A stretch of DNA of 64,000 nt from JAFECT01 sp963838235 (GTDB lineage Bacteria > Pseudomonadota > Alphaproteobacteria > Caulobacterales > Caulobacteraceae). The position numbers were made by a program, and so were the translations under genes. The DNA is taken from assembly GCA_963838235.1 (NCBI GenBank), contig CAWIQJ010000003.1:62001-126000 (forward strand), written 5' to 3'. Every line of letters begins with the position of its first letter. Positions within the stretch are counted from its first letter, which is position 1. Positions 56,112 to 64,000 of the stretch are shown here, in pieces. The notes beneath the pieces are model-generated. The model did not search any database. It saw only the letters and a program-made list of their open reading frames with translations, and was not told where the DNA came from.

Positions 56112-57530
56112 ATGACGCCTGAGGAATTCCGCCGCCTGGGACACAGGCTGGTCGACTGGGCCGCCGACTATCGCGCGGGCATCGCGGCGCGCCCCGTGGG
56201 GCCCCAGGTCGAGCCTGGTGAGGTGCGCTCCGCCCTGCCGGCCGATCCGCCGCTGAAGGGCGAGCCGCTCGACCGCGCCATCGACGACCTCGACCGGCTG
56301 GTCACGCCCGCCGTCGTGCAGTGGCAGCACCCGCGGTTCTTCGGCTGGTTTCCGTCGAATGGCCTCGACGCCGGCGTGCTGGCGGACTTCGTTTCGACCT
56401 CGTTGGGGGTGATCGGCCTGTCGTGGAACTCGGCGCCGGCGCTCACCGAGATCGAGGAGGTGACCTGCGATTGGATGCGCAAGATGTGCGGCCTGTCCGA
56501 CGCCTTCACCGGCGTCATCCAGGACACCGCCTCGACCGCGTCCCTGGTCGCCCTGATCACCGCGCGCGAGCGCACGACCGGTTACGCCGCCGTGCACGGC
56601 GGAATGCAGGCTGAGGCGCAGCCGCTGGCCGTCTACGTCAGCGCGCACAGCCACAGCTCCGTCGACAAGGCCGCCGCCCTGGCCGGGTTCGGCCGCGACC
56701 ACGTGCGCCAGGTTCCGACCGACGCCGACTACGCCATGCGGCCCGACGCGCTCGAGGCCATGATCGCGGAAGACCTGACGCGCGGGGTTAAGCCCTGCGC
56801 GATCGTCGCCACCTCGGGCACGACGGGCGTGACCGCCTTCGATCCTCTGGCCGCGATCGGCGCCATCGCGCGCAAGCACGGCGTCTGGCTGCACGTGGAC
56901 GCCGCCATGGCCGGCAGCGGCCTGATCCTGCCGGAGCTGCGCCCGTTGTTCGACGGCATCGAGCTGGCCGACTCGATCATCGTCAACGCCCACAAATGGT
57001 TGGGCGTGCCCTTCGACTGCACCCTCTATTTCGTGCGCGATCCCGAACACCTGATCCGGGTGATGTCGACCAACCCCAGCTTCCTCAACTCCGCCAAGGA
57101 CGGCGAGGTGAAGAACTATCGCGATTGGGGCATCCCGCTCGGCCGCAGGTTCCGGGCGCTGAAGTTGTGGTTCGTCATCCGCGAACAGGGCGTGGAGGGC
57201 CTGCAGGCGCGCCTGCGGCGCGATCTCGACAATGCGCAATGGTTCGCTGGCCAGGTGGAGGCCGCGCCCGGTTGGCGCGTTGTGGCGCCGGTACGGTTGC
57301 AGACCGTGTGCGTGCGGCATGACCCGGCCGGACTGGAGGGCGAGGCGCTCGACGCCCACACCCGCGCCTGGGCTGACCGGCTGAACGCCTCGGGCGAAGC
57401 CTGGGTGACGCCCGCGATGCTCGACGGCCGCTGGATGGTGCGGGTCTCCATCGGCGCAATCGCGACCGAACGCGCGGACGTCGAAGCCCTGTGGTCAGCC
57501 ATGCGCCGCGCGGGCGAAACACGACTGTAG
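56112..57530 (+). CDS. PLP-dependent group II decarboxylase (aromatic amino acid type)
   Basis: 472 aa, standard length. HPRFFGWFPSN and DWMRKMCGL are substrate-region motifs. AHSHSSVDKAAALAGFG holds the ring-stacking His, HVDAAMAGSG the PLP aspartate, and NAHKWLG the PLP lysine (Lys295). It fits the AADC/tryptophan decarboxylase group, which converts aromatic L-amino acids to amines and CO2. The exact substrate is unknown. Confidence 0.88.
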   Translation: MTPEEFRRLGHRLVDWAADYRAGIAARPVGPQVEPGEVRSALPADPPLKGEPLDRAIDDLDRLVTPAVVQWQHPRFFGWFPSNGLDAGVLADFVSTSLGVIGLSWNSAPALTEIEEVTCDWMRKMCGLSDAFTGVIQDTASTASLVALITARERTTGYAAVHGGMQAEAQPLAVYVSAHSHSSVDKAAALAGFGRDHVRQVPTDADYAMRPDALEAMIAEDLTRGVKPCAIVATSGTTGVTAFDPLAAIGAIARKHGVWLHVDAAMAGSGLILPELRPLFDGIELADSIIVNAHKWLGVPFDCTLYFVRDPEHLIRVMSTNPSFLNSAKDGEVKNYRDWGIPLGRRFRALKLWFVIREQGVEGLQARLRRDLDNAQWFAGQVEAAPGWRVVAPVRLQTVCVRHDPAGLEGEALDAHTRAWADRLNASGEAWVTPAMLDGRWMVRVSIGAIATERADVEALWSAMRRAGETRL

Positions 57531-57602
57531 CAATAGGAATTGGCGCGGCTTGACCTTTGCCCGTCGCATGCTTGTTATCGCGGCGAGACAGGGGGGATTC
57601 CT

Positions 57603-58529
57603 ATGACCGCGACGGACATCGCGTGGCCGCGCAAGACGCGCGACATTCACAACCACCACATGGATTCCACGGTCTGGGACCGGTTCAAGTTCCGCGAGGA
57701 CGACGTGATCGTCGCGACCTATGGCAAGTCCGGCACCACCTGGACCCAGCACATTGTCGGTCAGCTGCTCTACGGCGGCGACGCGTCGATTGCGATCTCC
57801 AACATCTCGCCCTGGGTCGACCTGCGCATCATGCCGCCGGAGGTCATGGGCATGCTCGAGGCGCAGACGCACCGGCGCGTGGTCAAGACCCACCTGCCGC
57901 TCGACGCGCTGGTGTTCTCGCCCAAGGCCAAATACCTCTACGTCGCCCGTGACGGTCGCGACGTGATCTTCTCCATGCACAATCACCACGCCTCGGCCAA
58001 TGAGCTCTGGTACGACAAGCTGAACAACACGCCGGGCCTGGTGGGGCCGAAGATCGAAAAGCCGGATCCGGACATCCGCCGTTACGTCCGCAACTGGGTC
58101 GAGCACAACGGCGCGCCGTTCTGGCCGTTCTGGGAAAACGTGCGCACCTGGTACGCGGCGCGCGAGCTACCGAACGTGAAGCTGGTGCACTTCGCCAACC
58201 TGAAGGCCGAACCCGAACGCGAAATCCGCGCCATCGCCGACTTCCTCGGCTGTGACATCGGCGCGAACCAATGGCCGGAGATCCTCGAGCACTGCACCTT
58301 CGCCTGGATGAAGGTGCATGCGGCCCAAGTCGCGCCCTTGGGCGGCGCCATCTTCGACGGCGGTGCGGACTCCTTCATCTTCAAAGGCGTCAACGGCCGC
58401 TGGCGCGATGTGCTGTCGGCGGAGGAGTCGGCGGCCTACGAGAACAAGGCGCTGGAGGAACTCGGGCCCGCGTGCGCCCACTGGCTGGCGACCGGCGAAA
58501 TCGCCACGACGGAGCCGGTGGCGGCATAG
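57603..58529 (+). CDS. PAPS-dependent sulfotransferase, first copy
   Basis: 308 aa from ATG 57603 (GGGGGG upstream; the frame to 57540 is shadow). The 5'-phosphosulfate loop is TYGKSGTTWTQ (39-49); the 3'-phosphate motif is YLYVARDGRDVIFSM; the C-terminal FIFKGVNGRWRDVLS is the GxxGxWK-like end. It moves a sulfo group from PAPS to a hydroxyl or amine of a small molecule. It is followed after 12 bases by a near copy. The PAPS-making genes cysNC and cysD are less than 3 kb away. Confidence 0.88.
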   Translation: MTATDIAWPRKTRDIHNHHMDSTVWDRFKFREDDVIVATYGKSGTTWTQHIVGQLLYGGDASIAISNISPWVDLRIMPPEVMGMLEAQTHRRVVKTHLPLDALVFSPKAKYLYVARDGRDVIFSMHNHHASANELWYDKLNNTPGLVGPKIEKPDPDIRRYVRNWVEHNGAPFWPFWENVRTWYAARELPNVKLVHFANLKAEPEREIRAIADFLGCDIGANQWPEILEHCTFAWMKVHAAQVAPLGGAIFDGGADSFIFKGVNGRWRDVLSAEESAAYENKALEELGPACAHWLATGEIATTEPVAA

Positions 58530-58541
58530 AGGGTCATCCGC

Positions 58542-59468
58542 ATGGCGACGACCGACGTGGCATGGCCGCGCAAGACGCGCGAGCTCAAGAATCGCTACAT
58601 GGATTCCACTCGCTGGAACGGCTTCATGTTTCGCGACGACGACGTGATCGTCGTGACCTACGGCAAGTCCGGCACCACCTGGACCCAGCATATCGTCGGT
58701 CAGCTTCTGTTCGGCGGCGATCCATCGATCGAGATCGCGAAGATTTCTCCCTGGTTCGACCTGCGCTACGCACCGCTGCAGCTGGTGGACGGGGTCGAAA
58801 CGCAGACACACCGGCGCGTGATAAAGACCCACCTGCCGATCGACGCCCTGGTCTTCTCGCCAGAGGCCAAATATCTCTATGTCGCGCGCGACGGCCGTGA
58901 CGTGGTGTTCTCCATGTACAACCACCATGTTTCAGCGAGCCCCCTTTGGTACGAAAAGATCAATGACGGCCCGGCCGAACTCGGTCCGAAGATGGCGCCG
59001 CCCGATCCGGACATCGCGCGCTATTTCCGCCACTGGGTCGAGAACGACGGCCAGCCCTATTGGCCCTTCTGGGACAATGTGCGCGGCTGGTACGCGGCGC
59101 GCGCGCTGCCGAACGTGCGTCTGGTGCATTTCGCGCGGCTCAAGGCCGACCCCGAACGCGAAATCCGCGCCATTGCCGAATTTCTCGACATCGAGGTCGA
59201 TCACGCGACGTGGCCCGAGATTCTGGACCACTGCACCTTTGCCTGGATGAAGGCGCACGCGGCCCAGGTGACGCCCCAGGGCGGCGCCCTCTTCACCGGC
59301 GGCGCCGACAGCTTCATCCACAAGGGCGTCAACGGCCGCTGGAGGGACGTGCTCTCGGCGGAGGATTCGGCGCTGTACGAGGCGAAGGCGCTCGAAGAAC
59401 TCGGCCCCGAGTGCGCCCACTGGCTGGCCACCGGCGAGATCGTCTCGACCGAACCGGCTGCGGTCTAG
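58542..59468 (+). CDS. PAPS-dependent sulfotransferase, second copy
   Basis: 308 aa, the same length as the gene before, with the same motifs in the same places (TYGKSGTTWTQ; YLYVARDGRDVVFSM; FIHKGVNGRWRDVLS). They differ mainly in the acceptor-binding parts near residues 65-95 and 125-170. A recent tandem duplication with a possible change of acceptor is likely. It overlaps the end of the convergent MBL-fold gene by 4 bases. Confidence 0.88.
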   Translation: MATTDVAWPRKTRELKNRYMDSTRWNGFMFRDDDVIVVTYGKSGTTWTQHIVGQLLFGGDPSIEIAKISPWFDLRYAPLQLVDGVETQTHRRVIKTHLPIDALVFSPEAKYLYVARDGRDVVFSMYNHHVSASPLWYEKINDGPAELGPKMAPPDPDIARYFRHWVENDGQPYWPFWDNVRGWYAARALPNVRLVHFARLKADPEREIRAIAEFLDIEVDHATWPEILDHCTFAWMKAHAAQVTPQGGALFTGGADSFIHKGVNGRWRDVLSAEDSALYEAKALEELGPECAHWLATGEIVSTEPAAV

Positions 59469-60097
59469 GCCAGGCTCGCCGCGAGAACCTTGAACATCGC
59501 GGCGCGGGCCCGCGCGTCGACCTTGAGCCAGGGCGTGGGCGTCGCGGCGAAGGAGTTCGACAGGATCACGTCGAAGCTGAGCTTCGATAGCGCCCGCACG
59601 GTTTCACGCATCGTCGCGCGCTTGGGCGCCGTAACCCAGTACTGCCATTCGCCGTCCACCGGCACGAGCGTATCGCCGATGAACAGGCGCCGCTGGCCCT
59701 TGTGGGTCCACAGGTAGGACAGGGCGCCGGGCGTGTGGCCGGGCGTCGGTATGATCTCGAAGTCCGGCGCCAGCGGCGACGCCTTCAGCGGCAGCTCGCG
59801 GGCGACTGCGACGCCCTGGATCTTCAGCGCCTTGGCTTCGATCGCACTGCACGTCAGGCCCGGACCCAGCCGTTCGGCGAAGGCCTGGGTGTGCGGCAGC
59901 GCGTGATGACGGTCGCCGAGGAGCACGTGGGCCGCGCCGCCCAGGGCCGCGATCTCTTTCTCGGCGCCGGCGATGTCGGCCTTGGTTGCGAGCAGGATGT
60001 TGCCTTCCGGCCGTCGCAGGAAATAGGTAACCGGCGTCTTCGCCGCCTTCTTGCGCGGCTCGATCACAAACAGCGACGGCAGGATTTCAGTGAGCAT
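59465..60097 (-). CDS. MBL-fold metallohydrolase-like protein
   Basis: 210 aa. GDRHHALPHTQAFAERLG gives part of the metal-binding histidine set (the classic HxHxDH is only partly kept), IPTPGHTPGALSYLW the second site, and LFIGDTLVPVDGEWQYW the third. Loss of the full first motif may mean a changed metal site. It ends 3 bases before the SDR gene start region and is probably in its operon. Substrate unknown. Confidence 0.7.
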   Translation of the reverse strand: MLTEILPSLFVIEPRKKAAKTPVTYFLRRPEGNILLATKADIAGAEKEIAALGGAAHVLLGDRHHALPHTQAFAERLGPGLTCSAIEAKALKIQGVAVARELPLKASPLAPDFEIIPTPGHTPGALSYLWTHKGQRRLFIGDTLVPVDGEWQYWVTAPKRATMRETVRALSKLSFDVILSNSFAATPTPWLKVDARARAAMFKVLAASLA

Positions 60098-60100
60098 GGT

Positions 60101-60796
60101 TCAGAGGCCGCTTGTTACCGGAATGAGCGCGCCGGTGACCGCGCCGGCTTCTTCCGACGCGAGGAACAGCAGCACGTTCGCCAGATCTTTCGGCGAAACC
60201 CACTTCGCGAAGTCCGCGGCCGGCATGTCTTTGCGGTTCGCGGGCGTGTCGATGATCGAGGGCAGGACGGCGTTGACGGTAACCTGGCCCTTCACTTCCT
60301 GCGCCAGGCTCTCGGTCAGCTTGTGCACGCCCGCCTTCGACGCGGCGTAGGCGCCCATGCCGGCGGCGGCGTTCAGGGCGCCGGCGGCGCCGATGTTGAC
60401 GATACGGCCCGAGCCGGAACGGATCAGATGCGGCAGGGCGGCGCGCGAGGCGTTGGCGCAGGTCTCGACGTTGAGAGTGAACATCTTCGCCCACGCGGCG
60501 GGATCGCCGTCGGCCAGGGTCTGCCAGACGAAACCGCCCGCGATGTTCGCGAGCGCGTCGAGCCGCCCGAACCGCTCCACCACCGCCTCGATGGCGCGGC
60601 GTGCGTCGTCAGCCCTGGTCAGGTCGATGTGGCCGAGCGCGAGTCCATTCCCCGCCAGCGCCTGATCGAGCTCCGGTGGCGGCGCCGCGGCGAAGTCGAG
60701 GGCGGCGACCAACCAGCCGCGGGCGGCGGCCTCCATGGCGACCGCACGGCCCAGGGCGCCGAAGCCGCCGGTGATGGCGATGACCCGTCCGTTCAT
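60101..60796 (-). CDS. Short-chain dehydrogenase/reductase (SDR)
   Basis: 231 aa. NAD(P) site TGGFGALG (9-16), ANIAGG in place of NNAG, catalytic Tyr and Lys in AYAASKAG, and a PSIIDTPANR region after it. All parts of a classical SDR are present at normal length. The substrate is unknown. It sits between cysNC and the MBL-fold gene on the same strand. Confidence 0.85.
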   Translation of the reverse strand: MNGRVIAITGGFGALGRAVAMEAAARGWLVAALDFAAAPPPELDQALAGNGLALGHIDLTRADDARRAIEAVVERFGRLDALANIAGGFVWQTLADGDPAAWAKMFTLNVETCANASRAALPHLIRSGSGRIVNIGAAGALNAAAGMGAYAASKAGVHKLTESLAQEVKGQVTVNAVLPSIIDTPANRKDMPAADFAKWVSPKDLANVLLFLASEEAGAVTGALIPVTSGL

Positions 60797-60852
60797 GCCT
60801 TGGTCTCCGTCTCTGCGCCGTTAGACGCCGGTCGGCGCTGAAAAATTCCCGA

Positions 60853-62776
60853 TCAGTCGATGACGCCGCGTTGTTTCAGCGCCTGAAGGATGGCGTCGGC
60901 GGCCTGTTCGGCGGAATGCGCGGAGGTGTCGACGCGGATCTCGGCATTCTCGGGCGCCTCATAGGGGCTGTCGATGCCGGTGAAGTGCTTCAGCTTGCCC
61001 GCGCGCGCCTTCTTGTAGAGGCCCTTCACGTCGCGCTCTTCGGCGACGGCCAGGGGCGTATCGACATAGACTTCGAAGAACTCGCCGTCCTCCATCAGCT
61101 GGCGCGCCATGTCGCGCTCGGCGCGGAAGGGCGAGATGAAGGAGACGATCACGATCAGGCCCGACGTCGGCCATCAGCCTGGCCACCTCGGCCACGCGGC
61201 GGATGTTCTCCACCCGGTCGGCGTCGGTGAAGCCCAGGTCGCTATTCAGACCGTGGCGGACGTTGTCGCCGTCGAGGATATAGGTGTGCCGCCCCTCGGC
61301 GTGCAGCTTCTTCTCGAGGATGTTGGCGATGGTCGACTTGCCGGCGCCGGACAGGCCGGTGAACCACAGCACCGCCTGGCGCTGGTGCTTCTGTTGCGGC
61401 GCGGGCGGCGCGGGTGACGTCGAGCGCCTGCCAGTGGATGTTGTGTGCCCGGCGCAGCGCGAAGCGGATCATCCCCGCCGCCACCGTGGCGTTGGTCATG
61501 CGGTCGATCAGGATGAAGCCGCCGAGTGTCGTGGTTGTCCTCGTAGGAGTCGAAGGCGATGGGCTGGTCGAGGCTGATGTTGCAGACCGCGATCTCGTTC
61601 AGCTCCAGCGTGCTTGGCGGCGAGCTGCTCGCAGGGTGTTGACGTTGATCTTGTACTTCATCTCGGTGACCTGTGGCCGAGACCAGCTTGGTTCCGATCT
61701 TCAGCCAGTAGGGGCGGCCGGGCAGCAGCTCCTCGTCCGCCATCCAGACGATGGTGGTCTCGAACTGGTCGGCGACTTCCGGCGGCGCGTCCGCCGCGGA
61801 CGATCACGTCGCCGCGCGAGCAGTCGACCTCGTCCGCGAGCGTGAGGGTGACCGACTGGCCGGCCACGGCGTGGTCGAGGTCGCCGTCCTTGGTGACGAT
61901 GCGATCGATCTGCGAGGTCTCGCGGCCGGACGGGCAGGATGCGCACCGTGTCGCCCGGGCATGACGGTTCCCGAGGCGATCTCGCCGGCGAAGCCGCGGA
62001 AGTCGAGGTTGGGACGGTTCACCCACTGCACCGGCATGCGCAACGGCTCGCGCTTGCAGCCGGTCCTCGTCGATCTCGACGGTCTCCAGATGCTGCATCA
62101 GCGTCGGGCCGCCGTACCAGGGCGTGTGCTCGCTGCTTGAGGTGATGTTGTCGCCCTTCAGGCCCGAGATCGGGATGGTGAGGATGTTCGTCGATGCCGA
62201 TCTCGGCGCGCGAAGGCGGCGTAGTCGGCGACGATGTCGCTCGAAGACGGCTGCGTCGACTAGTCGACCAGGTCCATCTTGTTCATCGCCAGCACGACGT
62301 GGCGGATGCCGATGAGGCTGAACCAGGAACGAGTGCCGCCGCGTCTGGGTCAGCACGCCCTTGCGCGCGTCGATCAGGATGACCGCGAGGTCGGCGGTCG
62401 AGGCGCCGGTGACCATGTTGCGCGTGTACTGCTCGTGGCCGGGCGTGTCGGCGACGATGAACTTGCGCTTGTCGGTGGAGAAGAAGCGGTAGGCGACGTC
62501 GATGGTGATGCCTTGCTCGCGCTCGGCGGCGAGGCCGTCGACCAGCAGGGCGAAATCGATCTCGCCGCCCTGGGTGCCGACCTTCTTCGAGTCGGCCTCC
62601 AGGGCCGCCAGCTGGTCCTCGAAGATCATCTTGGAGTCGTACAGCAGCCGCCCGATCAGGGTCGACTTGCCGTCGTCCACCGACCCGCAGGTGATGAAGC
62701 GCAACAGCGACTTGTGCTGGTGCGCCTCGAGATAGGCGTCGATGTCCGTGGCGATCAGGTCCGAAACGTGGGCCAT
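60853..62776 (-). CDS. cysNC: CysN-CysC fusion (sulfate adenylyltransferase GTPase + APS kinase), many indels
   Basis: About 640 aa if repaired. The CysN part from ATG 62776 has the GTPase motifs GSVDDGKSTLIGRLL and DTPGHEQYTRNM. The CysC part has the P-loop GLSGAGKSTIANIL and FISPFRAERDMAR and stops at 60853. The frame is broken by a dozen or more single-base indels, mostly insertions, between about 61160 and 62340. Every intervening piece still matches the family, so sequence errors are more likely than decay. The fusion makes APS with CysD and then PAPS. It overlaps cysD by ATGA. Confidence 0.82.
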
Positions 62777-63747
62777 CAGAAATACCCCTCCTGTTTCTTC
62801 TTCTCCATGGAGGCGGACTGGTCGTGGTCGATCACCCGGCCCTGGCGCTCGGAGGTGGTGGCCAGCAGCATTTCCTGGATGATCTGCGGCAGGGTCTCGG
62901 CGTCGCTCTCGACCGCGCCGGTCAGCGGGTAGCAGCCCAGGGTGCGGAAGCGGATCTTCTTCATCATCGGGACTTCGCCGGGCTTCAGCCGCATGCGCTC
63001 GTCGTCGACCATGATCAGCTGGCCGTCGCGCTCCACCACCGGCCGCTCGGCCGCGAAATAGAGCGGCACGATCGGGATGTTCTCCAGGTGGATGTATTGC
63101 CAGATGTCGAGCTCGGTCCAGTTGGAGATCGGGAAGACCCGGATCGCACTCGCCCTTGTGTTTCTTGGCGTTGTAGAGCTCCAGAGTTCGGGCCGCTGGT
63201 TCTTCGGGTCCCACCGGTGCTGGTCGATGCGGAACGAGAAGATCGCGCTCCTTGGCGCGGCTCTTCTCCTCGTCGCGCCGCGCGCCGCCGAAGGCCGCGT
63301 CGAAGCCGTACTTGTCGAGCGCCTGCTTCAGGCCTTGGGTCTTCCAGATGTCGGTGTGCAGGGCCGAGCCGTGGTCGAACGGATTGATCCCTTGCTCGAT
63401 CGCCTCGGGGTTCTTGTGGACCAGCAGCTCGAAGCCGACGTCGCGGGCCATGCTGCTCGCGCATCTCGTACATGGCCTTGAACTTCCAGGTCGTGTCGAC
63501 GTGCAGCAGCGGGAAGGGCGGCGTTGGCCGGAAAGAACGCCTTGCGCGCCAGGTGCAGCATCACCGAGGAGTCCTTGCCGATCGAATAGAGCATCACCGG
63601 CCGCTCGCACTCGGCCACCACCTCGCGCATGATGTGGATGCTCTCGGCCTCCAGCCGCTGCAGGTGGGTCAGCCGCTCGGCGTTGATCCCGGCTGCGGGG
63701 TCGAGGCTGGCCTGGGCCAGGCCCAGAGATGACGTCTTGGCGGTCAA
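62776..63747 (-). CDS. cysD: Sulfate adenylyltransferase subunit 2 (CysD), several indels
   Basis: About 305-320 aa if repaired. MLYSIGKDSSVMLHLARKAF is the PP-loop ATP site, then FGGARRDEEKSRAKER, and the C-terminal SASMEKKKQEGYF, the family's invariant end. Frame breaks occur near 63150, 63190, 63240, 63460 and 63515. It forms the ATP sulfurylase with CysN: sulfate plus ATP gives APS. It heads the operon cysD-cysNC. Confidence 0.85.
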
Positions 63748-63969
63748 GCGAGCTTCCTAAACCCAGGCATTGCTGGCCGTTTTCCCCGATCCGAAGGGCC
63801 CCACAGAGACCAACCCCGGTCCGGACGCAAGCCCGGAAAACTGGGGCGCGGCGCCACCTTTCCTCTTAGCTGGGCGGCGCGGCGCGCGATTTCCAGCGCC
63901 CGGGCGGTGAAAGCCTTGCTCCCATGGGATTGCGGTTGCCGCCGCCCGGCGCTCGGCCATACTCGCGCC

Positions 63970-64000
63970 ATGGGCCGCCTTCCCGAGCCTGCCAGCCTTG
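63970..64000 (+). CDS. Possible start of a rightward gene, cut by the window end
   Basis: ATG 63970 opens a frame (MGRLPEPASL) without stop to the window end, pointing away from cysD. The gap 63748-63969 between it and cysD has no clear promoter or RNA element. Only ten codons are visible, so this is weak. Confidence 0.2.
   Translation, partial: MGRLPEPASL

Noticed and set aside
63744..63971. Two minus-strand open frames upstream of cysD
   Set aside because: Arg/Gly/Pro-rich, no ribosome site and no recognised family; treated as non-coding.

Overview
The window is high-GC DNA from an alphaproteobacterium. The evidence is the rRNA operon layout (16S, tRNA-Ile, tRNA-Ala, 23S, 5S, tRNA-fMet) and the style of the genes. 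Caulobacterales is my best guess, without proof. It contains the end of an rRNA operon, one complete integrated siphovirus prophage of about 48.5 kb, and about 11.5 kb of chromosome beyond it.

1-3953: 3' end of 16S rRNA, tRNA-Ile(GAT), tRNA-Ala(TGC), 23S rRNA with an intact 18-bp processing stem, 5S rRNA and initiator tRNA-Met. The prophage is inserted in the 3' end of this tRNA. A 13-bp direct repeat (3941-3953 and 52480-52492) marks attL and attR. The operon's own terminator probably lies at 52501-52538, beyond the prophage.

3941-52492, the prophage. A leftward operon of tightly overlapping genes (9959 to 3932) encodes a primase-tail-like protein, a large ParB-domain protein, small unknown proteins, an XRE regulator and a large serine integrase. 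An immunity region (10.0-11.9 kb) has a lipoprotein, an S24-type CI repressor, a Cro-like protein and at least three copies of a TACC-N5-GGT operator. The rightward early genes (11.9-20.4 kb) include two DNA adenine methyltransferases, a zinc-finger primase, a replicative ATPase and an iteron cluster that looks like a replication origin. The late genes (20.6-52.2 kb) follow lambda order: terminase, gpW, portal, protease/scaffold, gpD, gpE, head-tail joining genes, tail tube, tail chaperone with a programmed frameshift, tape measure, minor tail and tip proteins, an accessory methyltransferase/DUF115 pair, a very repetitive 997-residue fibre-like protein, holin-like proteins, lysozyme and spanins. 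There is no tail sheath, so the tail is of siphovirus type.

52.5-64 kb, the chromosome: a DUF6678-like gene, an MFS transporter, two exported proteins, a PLP-dependent decarboxylase, two tandem PAPS-dependent sulfotransferases, an MBL-fold hydrolase, a short-chain dehydrogenase, and the sulfate-activation genes cysNC and cysD, which would make the sulfotransferases' PAPS donor.

The most unusual things seen are these. (i) The attachment core lies inside the integrase coding frame, so integration exchanges the integrase C-terminus (a 17-residue tail ending KLVA in the circular phage, RI in the prophage) and separates a 51-aa membrane-protein gene from the end of the int operon. (ii) Twelve copies of the 13-bp palindrome CGAGCGSCGCTCG occur across the prophage and none were seen in the flanking chromosome. 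(iii) There is a triple-triplet iteron array, and in-gene hexamer and heptamer tandem repeats.

Caveat: several phage genes and, much more densely, cysNC/cysD are broken by single-base indels. In cysNC/cysD the pattern looks like uncorrected sequencing error, so those genes are described as intact families with disrupted frames.
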